Source: JBDTGE01 sp050742975 (GTDB lineage Bacteria > Actinomycetota > Actinomycetes > Mycobacteriales > Jatrophihabitantaceae). Taken from it: a DNA stretch of 52,402 nucleotides. A program made the position numbers and the translations under genes. This document shows positions 7,960 to 19,396 of the stretch, piece by piece. Positions within the stretch are counted from its first letter, which is position 1; every line of letters begins with the position of its first letter. The notes under the pieces are model-generated. The model saw only the letters and a list, made by a program, of their open reading frames with translations, did no database searches and was not told where the DNA came from. The stretch is taken from positions 1-52,402 of the forward strand of contig JBOGDQ010000085.1 of assembly GCA_050742975.1 (NCBI GenBank), read 5' to 3'.

Positions 7960-9486
7960 ATGCGCACCGTCCCTGGCAACACCAACTCCGTCGTGATCGT
8001 CGGAGCAGGGCTGGGCGGGCTCTCCGCCGCGCTGCACCTGGCCGGTGCCGGCCGGCACGTCACGGTCGTCGAGCGCGAGGCGGTTCCGGGCGGGCGGTGC
8101 GGCCTGATCCGCGACCATGGCTACTACTTCGACACCGGACCGACCGTGCTCACCATGCCGGGCCTGCTCGCCCGGCCGCTCAACGCGGTGGGCGAGGAGC
8201 TCGACAGCTGGCTGACGCTGCACCAGCTCGATCCGGCCTACCGTGCCCGCTTCGCCGACGGCTCGCGCATCGACGTGCGCGCGAACGTCGACGACATGGC
8301 CGAACAGATCGCGACGACGTGCAGCCGCCGTGACGCCGACGGGTACCGCAGGTTCGTCGACTACCTGCGCGAGCTGTACCGCGTCGAGATGCCGCACTTC
8401 ATCGATCGCAACCTGGACTCGCCGGTGCAGCTGGTCGGCGCGCCGCTCGCCCGGCTGCTGGCGATGGGCGCGTTCCGGCGGCTCGGGCCGAAGGTGGCGA
8501 GCTACGTCGAGGACGAACGGCTGCGCCGGTTGTTCTCGTTCCAGTCGATGTACGCCGGCCTCGCTCCGGCCCAGGCTCTGGCGATCTACTCGGTGATCAC
8601 GTACATGGACTGCGTCGAGGGCGTGTACTTCCCCGAGGGCGGCATGCACGCCGTGCCGCGCGCGCTCGCCGGCGCGGCGGCAGCGCACGGCGTGCAGTTC
8701 CGCTACAACACAACGGTTTCCGGCATCGAGGTTGCGGGCAGCCGGGCGCGTGGAGTCGTCACGGCCGGCGGCGAGCGAATTCCGGCCGATGTCGTGGTGG
8801 TCAACGCCGATCTGCCGACCGCGTACACCGAGCTGTTGCCGCCCGGCTACCGGCCACGACGGGTGAAGCGCCTGCGCTACTCGCCGTCCGCGGTCGTGCT
8901 GCACGCCGGATCGAGTGCGACGTTCGAGGATGCCGCGCACCACACGATCAACTTCGGCTCGGCGTGGGAGAGCACGTTCGACGAGATCGTCGGCCGCGGC
9001 GAGTTGATGAGCGACCCGTCGTTCCTGCTCACGACGCCCACGCTGACCGACCCGTCGCTCGCACCCGCCGGCCGCAACAGCTACTACGCGCTGTTCCCCG
9101 CGCCCAACCTCGATCCCCGTCGGCGCCGCCCGATCGACTGGACGAGCGAGGCGGCGCGCTACCGGGAGCAGCTGATCGAGACGCTGGAAACCCGTGGCTA
9201 CAAGGGATTCCGCGACGGCATCGAGTGCGAGCACCTGGTCACGCCGGCGGGCTGGCGAGCGCAGGGGCTGGCTGCCGGCGCGCCGTTCGCCGCCGCACAC
9301 AGCTTCCGGCAGACCGGGCCGTTCCGCTCCCCCACTATCGACCCGAGCATCGAGAATCTCGTGTTCGCCGGCAGCAACGCCCAGCCGGGCGTCGGCGTGC
9401 CGATGGTGCTCGTCTCGGGGCGACTGGCCGCCGAGCGGGTGACCGGAGCAGCGCGACGCGGGCGCGGTGCGACGATGGGCAGGTGA
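7960..9486 (+). CDS. crtI: Phytoene desaturase CrtI
   Basis: This 508-residue FAD enzyme converts phytoene to lycopene at the membrane. The N-terminal dinucleotide fold is VVIVGAGLGGLSAALHLAGA (from residue 11), followed by GGRCGLIRDHGYYFDTGPTV. The C-terminal CrtI signature includes GAPFAAAHSFRQTGPFR and NLVFAGSNAQPGVGVPMVLV, where the family binds FAD. Its TGA overlaps the GTG of crtB, so the two are coupled. With crtB and the convergent crtYc/crtYd genes it forms a lycopene/beta- or epsilon-carotene pathway. A geranylgeranyl diphosphate synthase gene (crtE) is not in the window. Confidence 0.95.
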   Translation: MRTVPGNTNSVVIVGAGLGGLSAALHLAGAGRHVTVVEREAVPGGRCGLIRDHGYYFDTGPTVLTMPGLLARPLNAVGEELDSWLTLHQLDPAYRARFADGSRIDVRANVDDMAEQIATTCSRRDADGYRRFVDYLRELYRVEMPHFIDRNLDSPVQLVGAPLARLLAMGAFRRLGPKVASYVEDERLRRLFSFQSMYAGLAPAQALAIYSVITYMDCVEGVYFPEGGMHAVPRALAGAAAAHGVQFRYNTTVSGIEVAGSRARGVVTAGGERIPADVVVVNADLPTAYTELLPPGYRPRRVKRLRYSPSAVVLHAGSSATFEDAAHHTINFGSAWESTFDEIVGRGELMSDPSFLLTTPTLTDPSLAPAGRNSYYALFPAPNLDPRRRRPIDWTSEAARYREQLIETLETRGYKGFRDGIECEHLVTPAGWRAQGLAAGAPFAAAHSFRQTGPFRSPTIDPSIENLVFAGSNAQPGVGVPMVLVSGRLAAERVTGAARRGRGATMGR

Positions 9487-10505
9487 CCGCGCGCAACGAC
9501 CTCGACGCGGCTGGCGTCGAGGATCGTGCGACGCGCGTCAGCTACCAGCTGTGCCGGCGGCTCAACTCCAGCCACGGCAAGACCTTCTACCTCGCCACGC
9601 TGCTGCTGCCACCGGCGAAGCGGCCCTACGTGCACGCGCTCTACGGCTTCGCGCGCCACGTCGACGACATCGTCGACGACCTGTCCCCGGCGCTGGACGC
9701 GCATGAGCGGGCCGAGCGGTTCACTAGCTGGAGCGAGGACTTCCTGGCCGACCTCGAGTGGGGAGCGACGAGCGATCCGGTGAGCAGGGCCGTCATAGAC
9801 ACGATCGGCCGGTGGCGGCTGCCGGCCGGCTACTTCGCGGACTTCCTCGACTCGATGCGGATGGACCTGACCGTCGACGGCTACGCCACGTACGACGAGC
9901 TGGCGAGGTACATGTGGGGCTCGGCGGCGGTGATCGGCCTGCAGATGCTGCCCATCCTCGGCCGGCGCGACGACGGCGTGCGCTGGGACGCACTCGAGGG
10001 GCACGCGATCGCCCTGGGAACGGCATTCCAGCTGACCAACTTCCTGCGCGACGTGGCCGAGGACCTGCAGCGCGGGCGCGTGTACCTGCCGCAGGAGTCA
10101 CTGGACATGTTCGGCGTGGATCGCGAGCGGCTGCGCCGGGGCCGGGTCGACGAGCCGATCCGCAACCTGCTGGCCTGGGAGATCGAGCGGGCGCGCGCGC
10201 TGTACCGCGAGGCCGACGACGGGATCGAGCTGGTCCATGCGACCTCGCGCGACTGCCTGCGCACGGCCCGCACGCTGTACAGCGAGATCCTCGACGAGAT
10301 CGAGCGCCGCGACTACGACGTCTTCCACGGCCGGGTGGCCGTCGGCAGTCGGCGCCGCGTCCGCGTGGGCGTCAGCGGCCTGCGGAACTCGTGGCGCGCG
10401 CGGCACGACGACCTGCCGCCACCCACAGGCTCAGGGTCATCAGCACCATGGCGAAGCCGAACAGCAGGTCCTCGACCGGGGCGTAGACGATCCGCAGGCC
10501 GATGA
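9483..10505 (+). CDS. crtB: Phytoene synthase CrtB
   Basis: The product of about 340 residues condenses two geranylgeranyl diphosphates to phytoene. It starts at GTG 9483 inside a GTGA overlap with crtI. Two Asp-rich Mg2+-diphosphate motifs are visible: DDIVDD (residues 61-66) and NFLRDVAED, the latter followed by LQRGRVYLPQES. The reading frame runs 134 bases into the antisense strand of crtYd. The last 40-45 residues (after about GLRNSWRARHDD) are Pro/Arg/Gly-rich and unlike the family, so the stop may have drifted downstream. Homology is clear up to that point. Confidence 0.93.
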   Translation: MTARNDLDAAGVEDRATRVSYQLCRRLNSSHGKTFYLATLLLPPAKRPYVHALYGFARHVDDIVDDLSPALDAHERAERFTSWSEDFLADLEWGATSDPVSRAVIDTIGRWRLPAGYFADFLDSMRMDLTVDGYATYDELARYMWGSAAVIGLQMLPILGRRDDGVRWDALEGHAIALGTAFQLTNFLRDVAEDLQRGRVYLPQESLDMFGVDRERLRRGRVDEPIRNLLAWEIERARALYREADDGIELVHATSRDCLRTARTLYSEILDEIERRDYDVFHGRVAVGSRRRVRVGVSGLRNSWRARHDDLPPPTGSGSSAPWRSRTAGPRPGRRRSAGR

Positions 10506-10692
10506 TCCGATGCGAGTCGTACCGCACGATCCGCAGCCCGGTCAGCAGCCCGTTGACGATCAGCTGGAACACCACGAGGATCGCGTAAGACGTCCAGAAC
10601 GCCTTACGTCGCAGGAGATTCGTCCGCAGCAGGACCTGGTCGACGAGGGCAGCCACGGCGATGCCGATCAGCGACAGGACGGTGTAGCTCAC
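10372..10692 (-). CDS. crtYd: Lycopene cyclase subunit CrtYd (heterodimeric type)
   Basis: This 106-residue membrane protein has three predicted helices and the lycopene cyclase domain motif PVEDLLFGFAMVL. It starts at GTG 10692, overlapping the crtYc stop by four bases. In Gram-positive actinomycetes two such small proteins form the cyclase that closes the ionone rings of lycopene. Beta (CrtYc/CrtYd) and epsilon (CrtYe/CrtYf) versions cannot be separated by eye, so the ring type is uncertain. Its 3' end overlaps the 3' end of crtB on the opposite strand. Confidence 0.85.
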   Translation of the reverse strand: MSYTVLSLIGIAVAALVDQVLLRTNLLRRKAFWTSYAILVVFQLIVNGLLTGLRIVRYDSHRIIGLRIVYAPVEDLLFGFAMVLMTLSLWVAAGRRAARATSSAGR

Positions 10693-11018
10693 GGCTCGTC
10701 GCCGATCAGCCAGCCCGGGCGCCGGGCTCGCACCGCCTCCAGGGTGAGCACGGCGCACGTCGGGACGACCAGGAAGAACAGCAGCTCCTCCAGCGGCAAT
10801 CGCCCGGGCAGCGTCACCCCGATCAGATAGCGCGAGTCGTAGCGCCACGCACCCTGATGGATCGCCCAGCCGTCCCAGCCGCCGAACACGACCGCAACCG
10901 GCAGGACGGCTGCGGTCAGCCGGCGCCAGCGCCGGTACACGTTCGTCCCGAGCAGGAACTCCAGCGGCAACGTCCCCAGCACGCACGCCGCGAGGATCGC
11001 CAGGTACACCACGTGCAC
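10689..11018 (-). CDS. crtYc: Lycopene cyclase subunit CrtYc (heterodimeric type)
   Basis: This 109-residue membrane protein begins MHVVYLAILAACVLGTLPLE and carries the cyclase domain motif PLEELLFFLVVPT, the partner of PVEDLLF in the next gene. Three hydrophobic segments are visible. The segment WRYDSRYLIGVTLP is typical of the first subunit of actinobacterial heterodimeric lycopene cyclases. Stop and start overlap (GTGA) with crtYd, so the subunits should be made in equal amounts. It converges on crtI-crtB. The epsilon-type CrtYe is an alternative identity. Confidence 0.87.
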   Translation of the reverse strand: MHVVYLAILAACVLGTLPLEFLLGTNVYRRWRRLTAAVLPVAVVFGGWDGWAIHQGAWRYDSRYLIGVTLPGRLPLEELLFFLVVPTCAVLTLEAVRARRPGWLIGDEP

Positions 11019-11034
11019 TAGGACGTCCGGTGCA

Positions 11035-11361
11035 CTAGAAGCCGGCCACCTGGGCCCGGCGCTTGACCTCGTTGCCGCGGTTCTCGCGCAGAGCGAGGAT
11101 CGGGGTCCCGGGCAGGGAGGCGTCCTCGCGGAACAGCCAGCCGATGATCTCGGCGTCGGAGTACCTGGCGTCGCGCAGCAGGGTGATGACCGCGGTCAGC
11201 GACTTCACCACCGCACCGTCCTGGACGAAGTCGGCCGGCACCCGCCGCACGCCGTCCTCGCCGGCAACAGCCACCAGCGCGCCGTCGCGCAGCCGCTGGT
11301 GCGCGGTGGCGATGTCGACGCCCAGAGCCTCGGCCGTCTCGGGGATCGTCAGCAGCTGCAC
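11035..11361 (-). CDS. Rv2175c-like winged-helix DNA-binding protein
   Basis: The 108-residue protein starts MQLLTIPETAEALGVDIATA, a helix-turn-helix, and continues VPADFVQDGAVVKSLTAVIT and SDAEIIGWLFREDASLPGTP. This is the signature of the actinobacterial Rv2175c family. In Mycobacterium tuberculosis Rv2175c is next to pknL and is phosphorylated by PknL on an N-terminal threonine, which blocks DNA binding. Here a pknL homologue lies 1.7 kb away, divergent, behind two SAM-fold genes, so the kinase-substrate link is probably kept. Target promoters are unknown. It ends 17 bases before the crtYc start. Confidence 0.82.
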   Translation of the reverse strand: MQLLTIPETAEALGVDIATAHQRLRDGALVAVAGEDGVRRVPADFVQDGAVVKSLTAVITLLRDARYSDAEIIGWLFREDASLPGTPILALRENRGNEVKRRAQVAGF

Positions 11362-11383
11362 GACAGCCAGCCTGCCATGCCGC

Positions 11384-12133
11384 TCAGCCCGCCAGCTGCG
11401 CGATCACCACATAGGTGCCGTAGCGCGAGCGAACGGACCCGCCGATGGCCTGCCCCAGCTCGCGAAGCAACTGCTCGCGGCGCTCGGGCTCCAGCGCGAG
11501 ATGGTCGCTGTGCGTGCCCACCATGGCGAGCCAGTCGGCTGCGGCCCGGACCTGCTCCCAGTGATAGGTACGAGTTCCCACGGACGCGAACCGCCCGGCG
11601 GCCTCGAAGGCCTCCGCGTGTCGGCGATCGCTCTGCCGGTTGCCACCGACGACGACCGAACTCGCCAGCTCAGGAGCCAGCCGGCGGTAGACGGCCTGCA
11701 CCGCCTCCTGGGTCGTGACGTCGAGCTTGTCGTAGTTCCAGAACAGCACGGCCCGCCCGCCGGGACGGAGCAGGTCGGCGGCCTTGGGGACGCCCGCGAC
11801 GGGATCGATCCAGTGCCAGGCCTGCCCGGAGGTGATCAGGTCGAACGTGCGCCCCGCGGCGTCCCACGTCTCGAAGGCGCCGACCTCGACCTCGATCCCG
11901 TGGCTGCGCGCCACCTGCGCCATCCGCCCGTCCACCTCGACGCCGAGGACGGACAGCCCGCGCGCGGCGAGCGGCACGGCGACCTTGCCGGTGCCGCAGC
12001 CGACGTCCAACACCGCGGCCGGTCCAAGCGCCACCAGCTCGTCGATCAGCGCGTCCGGGTACGACGGTCGGAACCGGTCGTACTGCTGCGCCGCCGAGCC
12101 GAAGGACTCGGCGCGGGCCCGGTCGGCGTGCAT
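11384..12133 (-). CDS. Class I SAM-dependent methyltransferase
   Basis: The product of about 249 residues has the SAM-binding glycine loop AAVLDVGCGTGKVAVPL, the acidic motif II (LGVEVD) and the later motif DLITSGQAWHWIDP typical of the ubiE/type 11 group. The start at 12133 (MHADRARAESFG) was preferred over a longer frame because GGAGGAC lies just upstream. Substrate is unknown; this group methylates many small molecules. It lies 22 bases from the Rv2175c-like gene and 19 bases from the spermidine-synthase-like gene, all on one strand, so the three form an operon divergent from the kinase gene. Confidence 0.82.
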   Translation of the reverse strand: MHADRARAESFGSAAQQYDRFRPSYPDALIDELVALGPAAVLDVGCGTGKVAVPLAARGLSVLGVEVDGRMAQVARSHGIEVEVGAFETWDAAGRTFDLITSGQAWHWIDPVAGVPKAADLLRPGGRAVLFWNYDKLDVTTQEAVQAVYRRLAPELASSVVVGGNRQSDRRHAEAFEAAGRFASVGTRTYHWEQVRAAADWLAMVGTHSDHLALEPERREQLLRELGQAIGGSVRSRYGTYVVIAQLAG

Positions 12134-12152
12134 GCGTCCTCCGATCGGCACG

Positions 12153-13001
12153 TCAGCCACCCACCCGCCAGAGCTCGTCCGGCGGCGCGGGTGAGCGCAT
12201 CGGCTCGGCGTCGGTCAGGGGTGCTGCGCCGGCGACGAAATCGGTCAGCTCCGCGCCGGAAAGCACCCGCTGCGGGAACATCGCGGCCGACGCGGCCCGG
12301 CTGACCGCCGCCACCGGCAGCGCGGCCCGGGACGCGGCCAGCACGATGTTGCCGAAGCGCCGCGCCTTGAGCACGGACGGGTCAGCCCGCACGATCAGCT
12401 CGGGCAGCTCCGCCCGCAGGGTCGCGACGAGGCGCCGCGTGAACGTCAGCGGCGGGCCGTCGGCCACGTTCACGAGCAGCAACCCGGCCGGGCGCAGCAC
12501 CCGCGCGACGTCGGCGACGAACTCGCGCGAGGTCAGCCCGGCCGGCACCCGGCCACCGTCGAACGCGTCCAGGATGACGACGTCGGCACCCGAGTCCGGC
12601 AACGCGGCCAGCCCCTCGCGGCCGCCGACCGGCCGGATCCGCACCTTGACGCCCCGCCCGAACGGGAGCCGGGCCCGCACCTGCGCGATGAGGTCCGTGT
12701 CGGGTTCGAGGACGATCTGCGAGGACCCGGGCCGGGTGGCCGCGACGTAGCGGGCCAGCGTGCACGCGCCGCCCCCGACGTGCGTGATCGCGAGCGGGCC
12801 GGCCGGCAGCGCAGCCAGGATCTCCGCGAGGCCCTGGACGTACTCGAAGTCGAGATAGGTCGGATCGTCCAGGTCCACGTACGACTGGCGGATCCGGTCG
12901 ATCAGCAGCAGCCAGCCACCGGGGCGGTCGTCGTCAGCCAGCAACTCGACCGCGCCTCGGGCCCGATCGCCACCGGGCAGATCCGCCTCATTCGCCGTCA
13001 C
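12153..13001 (-). CDS. Spermidine-synthase-like SAM-fold protein
   Basis: The 282-residue protein starts at GTG 13001. It has the spermidine synthase fold: YLDFEYVQGLAEIL, then the nucleotide loop LAITHVGGGACTLARY, the acidic strand end VLEPD and the segment GADVVILDAFDGGRVPAGL. Polyamine-site residues are not clearly conserved, and actinobacteria often carry such proteins with no proven aminopropyl transfer. A methyltransferase-like or polyamine-related role is therefore only inferred. It is the first gene of the operon with the methyltransferase and the Rv2175c-like gene, and is divergent from pknL with an 84-base gap. Confidence 0.7.
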   Translation of the reverse strand: MTANEADLPGGDRARGAVELLADDDRPGGWLLLIDRIRQSYVDLDDPTYLDFEYVQGLAEILAALPAGPLAITHVGGGACTLARYVAATRPGSSQIVLEPDTDLIAQVRARLPFGRGVKVRIRPVGGREGLAALPDSGADVVILDAFDGGRVPAGLTSREFVADVARVLRPAGLLLVNVADGPPLTFTRRLVATLRAELPELIVRADPSVLKARRFGNIVLAASRAALPVAAVSRAASAAMFPQRVLSGAELTDFVAGAAPLTDAEPMRSPAPPDELWRVGG

Positions 13002-13085
13002 GGGAGCCCAGCGTACCGACGCCAAGGCTGAGCGACGCCCGGTGCGCCGACAAGATCGCGGCGCGATCCCCCGTAGAATCAGCCC

Positions 13086-15092
<2,007 letters not shown>

Positions 15093-15095
15093 TCC

Positions 15096-15938
15096 GTGCC
15101 GCGCCGCAGCTCGCCCGTGGGGGCGCACGTGTCGGTGGCCGGTGGCGTGCTCGCGGCGCTGCCGCGGGCCGCGGCGGTCGGCGCCGAGGTGATCCAGGTC
15201 TTCGTGGCCAGCCCGAGAGCCTGGGCGCCGCCACCGCGCGACCCAGCCGGTGACGAGAGGTTCCGGCAGGCGTGCGCGGTACCCGTCTTCGTGCACGCGC
15301 CATACTTGATCAACTTCGGCTCGCCGTCGCCGGAGACGCTCGCGAGGTCGTCGCTCGCGCTGGAGTTCTCCCTGCGGCGCGGGGCTGCCATCGGGGCGTC
15401 CGGCGTCGTGCTGCACGCGGGATCGGCGGTGCTCGGCAACCGGTGGGACACCGCGATGGACCAGGTGCGCGCGCACCTGCTGCCGCTGCTCGACGCGGTC
15501 GACGGCGGGCCTCGCCTGCTGATCGAGCCGACGGCCGGCGGTGGCGGCGCGTTGGCCTCGGACGCCGCGTCGCTGCGCGCGTACCTCGACGTCCTGGGAC
15601 GCGATCCGCGCATCGGGGTGTGCCTGGACACCTGCCACGTCCATGCGGCCGGGCACGACCTGTCGACGCCGGGGTCCTTCGCCGCGGCACTGCGCGCCTA
15701 CTGGCGGGCCGCCGGCCGGGGCGGGATCGGGCTCGTCCACGTCAACGACAGCCGCGACCCGGCCGGATCCAAGCGCGACCGGCACGAGTCGCTCGGCCGC
15801 GGCACGATCGGACGCGATGCGTTCGGCGCGCTGTTCACGACGCCGGGCATCCGGGGGGTGCCGCTCGTCGTCGAGACCGCCGAGGCCGACCACGCCGCCG
15901 ACATCGCGGCGCTCAAGGCCCTGCGCGGCGCCGGATAG
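15096..15938 (+). CDS. nfo: Endonuclease IV (AP endonuclease, Nfo)
   Basis: The 280-residue TIM-barrel zinc enzyme cuts DNA 5' of abasic sites in base excision repair. Zinc-ligand motifs are in order: GAHVSVAGGV, FVHAPYLINF, VLHAGS, LIEPTAG, CLDTCHVHAAGHDL, LVHVNDSRDPAGSKRDRHE and VETAE. It starts at GTG 15096, 3 bases after the pknL stop, and so is probably co-transcribed with it. It ends 10 bases before aroF. Length and motifs are complete. Confidence 0.93.
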   Translation: MPRRSSPVGAHVSVAGGVLAALPRAAAVGAEVIQVFVASPRAWAPPPRDPAGDERFRQACAVPVFVHAPYLINFGSPSPETLARSSLALEFSLRRGAAIGASGVVLHAGSAVLGNRWDTAMDQVRAHLLPLLDAVDGGPRLLIEPTAGGGGALASDAASLRAYLDVLGRDPRIGVCLDTCHVHAAGHDLSTPGSFAAALRAYWRAAGRGGIGLVHVNDSRDPAGSKRDRHESLGRGTIGRDAFGALFTTPGIRGVPLVVETAEADHAADIAALKALRGAG

Positions 15939-15948
15939 GGTTCAGCGC

Positions 15949-16980
15949 ATGGTCATCGTCATGGCGCCGGGCGCCTCGGACACCGACGTCGCGGACGTCG
16001 TCACCCACATCGAGACCCACGGCGGGCAGGCCTTCGTCAGCCGCGGCGTGATGCGCACGATCGTCGGCGTGGTCGGGACCGAGGAGATCCTGGAGACGCT
16101 GGACACGGGCGGGCTACCGGGCGTCGCGGAGACGATGCGCATCACCGCGCCGTACAAGCTGGTGTCCGCGCAGAACCACACCAGGCGCACGACGATCCGC
16201 GTCGGTGGCGTGCCGATCGGCCCGGACACGTTCACCCTGATCGCCGGCCCGTGCGCGGTCGAGACGCCCGAGCAGACGCTGGAGAGCGCGCGGATGGCCA
16301 GGCAGGCCGGGGCGACCCTGTTGCGCGGCGGCGCCTACAAGCCGCGGACCTCGCCTTACGCGTTCCAGGGCCTGGGCGTCGACGGCCTGCGCATCCTGGC
16401 CGAGGTGCGCGAGCAGGTGCAGCTGCCGATCGTCACCGAGGTGACCGACGCCGCCGACGTCGACGTGGTCGCGGAGCACGCCGACATGCTGCAGATCGGC
16501 ACGCGCAACATGCAGAACTTCGGGCTGCTGCAGGCGGCCGGCGCGTGCGGCAAGCCGGTGATGCTCAAGCGCGGGCTGACCGCGACGTACGAGGAGTGGC
16601 TGATGGCCGCCGAGTACATCGCCCAGCGCGGCAACCTGGACATCGTGCTGTGCGAGCGCGGTGTGCGGTCCTTCGAGCCGGCGATCCGCAACATGCTCGA
16701 CGTGTCCGCGGTCCCGATGGTGCAGCGGCTCTCGCACCTGCCGGTGATCATCGACCCGTCGCACGCGGCCGGCCGTCGCGATCTGGTCGTGCCCCTGGCC
16801 CGGGCCGGGATGGCCGCCGGAGCGGACGGCGTGATGGTCGACGTGCACCCGCACCCGGAGAGCGCGCTCTGCGACGGAGCGCAGGCCCTGTTCGGCGAGT
16901 CGCTGGACGAACTGGCGCGCGCGGTCACCACGATCCCGCCGCTGCTCGGGCGCACGTCCGCGGCCCACCTGGCCGGCTGA
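15949..16980 (+). CDS. aroF: 3-deoxy-7-phosphoheptulonate (DAHP) synthase, type I-beta, with ferredoxin-like regulatory domain
   Basis: The 343-residue enzyme joins phosphoenolpyruvate and erythrose 4-phosphate at the entry of the shikimate pathway. Residues 1-70 (MVIVMAPGASDTDVADVVTH) form the ferredoxin/ACT-like regulatory domain known from Thermotoga and Bacillus types. The barrel follows with LIAGPCAVET, RGGAYKPRTSPYAFQG, IGTRNMQNF, IDPSHAAGRRD and GVMVDVHP. The ATG at 15949 marks where the regulatory domain begins; the longer open frame is a shadow. A second, unrelated DAHP synthase (AroG type II) lies 1 kb downstream on the other strand, so feedback control is probably split between them. 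Confidence 0.93.
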   Translation: MVIVMAPGASDTDVADVVTHIETHGGQAFVSRGVMRTIVGVVGTEEILETLDTGGLPGVAETMRITAPYKLVSAQNHTRRTTIRVGGVPIGPDTFTLIAGPCAVETPEQTLESARMARQAGATLLRGGAYKPRTSPYAFQGLGVDGLRILAEVREQVQLPIVTEVTDAADVDVVAEHADMLQIGTRNMQNFGLLQAAGACGKPVMLKRGLTATYEEWLMAAEYIAQRGNLDIVLCERGVRSFEPAIRNMLDVSAVPMVQRLSHLPVIIDPSHAAGRRDLVVPLARAGMAAGADGVMVDVHPHPESALCDGAQALFGESLDELARAVTTIPPLLGRTSAAHLAG

Positions 16981-16984
16981 TCGC

Positions 16985-17035
16985 CCGATTGTGCAACCCT
17001 GGACGGCCTGACGCCGCCGAGAGTTGCACAATCGG
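16985..17035. terminator. 13-bp perfect inverted repeat between convergent genes, candidate bidirectional terminator
   Basis: CCGATTGTGCAAC (16985-16997) and its exact complement GTTGCACAATCGG (17023-17035) fill the short gap between the aroF stop and the ltaE stop. The 25-base interior is GC-rich. There is no T-run, as is common in actinomycetes. A protein-binding palindrome is possible but less likely between two stops. Confidence 0.55.
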
Positions 17036-17038
17036 CGG

Positions 17039-18027
<989 letters not shown>

Positions 18028-18031
<4 letters not shown>

Positions 18032-19392
18032 GCCCGCACCAGCCGCTCGGCGACCCGGAAGGCCAGCTCCAGCGACTGCTCGATGTTCAGCCGGGGATCG
18101 CACGCGGTCTCGTAGCGGCGGCCCAGGTCGGCGGCGGTGAGGTCCGCCGTCCCCCCGATGCACTCGGTGACGTCGTCGCCCGTCAGCTCGACGTGCAGCC
18201 CGCCCGGGTGCGTGCCGAGCCCGGCGTGCACATCGAAGAACCCGTCGACCTCGTCGATGATCCGGTCCAGGTGACGCGTCTTCACACCGTCGAGCGTCTC
18301 CTCGGTGTTGCCGTGCATCGGATCGCACTGCCAGACCACCAGGTGCCCGGTCGATGTCACCTTCTCCACGATCGCCGTGAGCACGTCGCGCACATTCGTG
18401 TTCGACATCCGGCTGATCAGGGTGAGCCGTCCCGGCGTGTTCTCCGGATCGAGCCGCTCGACCAGCTCGGCGGCGAACTCTGGCGTCGTCGTCGGGCCGA
18501 GCTTGACGCCGATCGGGTTGGCGATGCGCGAGACGAAGTCCAGGTGGGCGCCGTCCATCTGCCGGGTGCGCTCGCCGACCCACACGAAGTGTCCGGACAG
18601 GTCGTACGCCCGACCCTCCTCCACCCGGGTGAGCGCGCGCTCGTAGTCCAGGATCAGCGCCTCGTGGCCGGCATACAGCTCGACCCCCTCGAGCGCGGCA
18701 TCGTGCACCCCGCACGCGCGCATGAAGCGGACCGCTCGATCGATCTCCGACGCCAGCTTCTCGTAGCGGTAGCCGGTCTCGGTCGTCCGCGCGAATGCGG
18801 TGTTCCACGCGTGCACCTTCTCCAGCGACGCGAGCCCGCCACCGGCGTACGCGCGCAGCAGGTTCAGCGTGGACGCCGCGGTCGAGTAGGCGCGCAGGAT
18901 CCGGGCCGGATCGGGCGTCCGGTTGCCGTCGAGATCGTTCACCATGTCGCCGCGGTAGGACAGCCGGCCGGTGTCCTCGACGTCCGACGAGCGCGGCTTC
19001 GCGTACTGGCCCGCGATCCGCCCGAGCTTCACGACCGGCATCGACGCGCCGTAGGTGAGCACGACGGCCATCTGCAGCAGAACCCGGACCTTGCCCGCGA
19101 TGTCGGCCTGCGACGAGGTCGCGAACGTCTCGGCGCAGTCGCCACCCTGCAGCAGGAACGCCTCGCCCCGAGCGACCGCGCCGAGCCGCTCGCGCAGCTG
19201 GTCGACCTCGGACGCGACCACGAGCGGCGGCGCCGCGGCCAGCGTCACGGACACCTCGTGCAGCTTCGCCACGTCCGGCCAGTTCGGCTGCTGGGCCGCG
19301 GGCAGCTCACGCCACGCGTCCAGCCCGAGCTCAGGCGGGGCGGCGGGCGAGGAGGTCACCGGCACAGCGTATTCGGTGGACAGGACCGCCAC
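18028..19392 (-). CDS. aroG: DAHP synthase, type II (plant/mycobacterial AroG family)
   Basis: The 454-residue protein is close in length to M. tuberculosis AroG (462). Motifs are LLQGGDCAETFATSS, PVVKLGRIAGQYAKPRSS, GDMVNDLDGNRTPDP, LYAGHEALILDYE, GVKLGPTTTPEF and WQCDPMHGNTEET. It catalyses the first shikimate step, and mycobacterial AroG also activates chorismate mutase and is inhibited by aromatic amino acids in combination. Its position near the pknL, exonuclease and PlsC genes matches the Rv2175c-Rv2182c neighbourhood. It overlaps ltaE at its 3' end. Confidence 0.94.
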
Positions 19393-19396
19393 GTTG

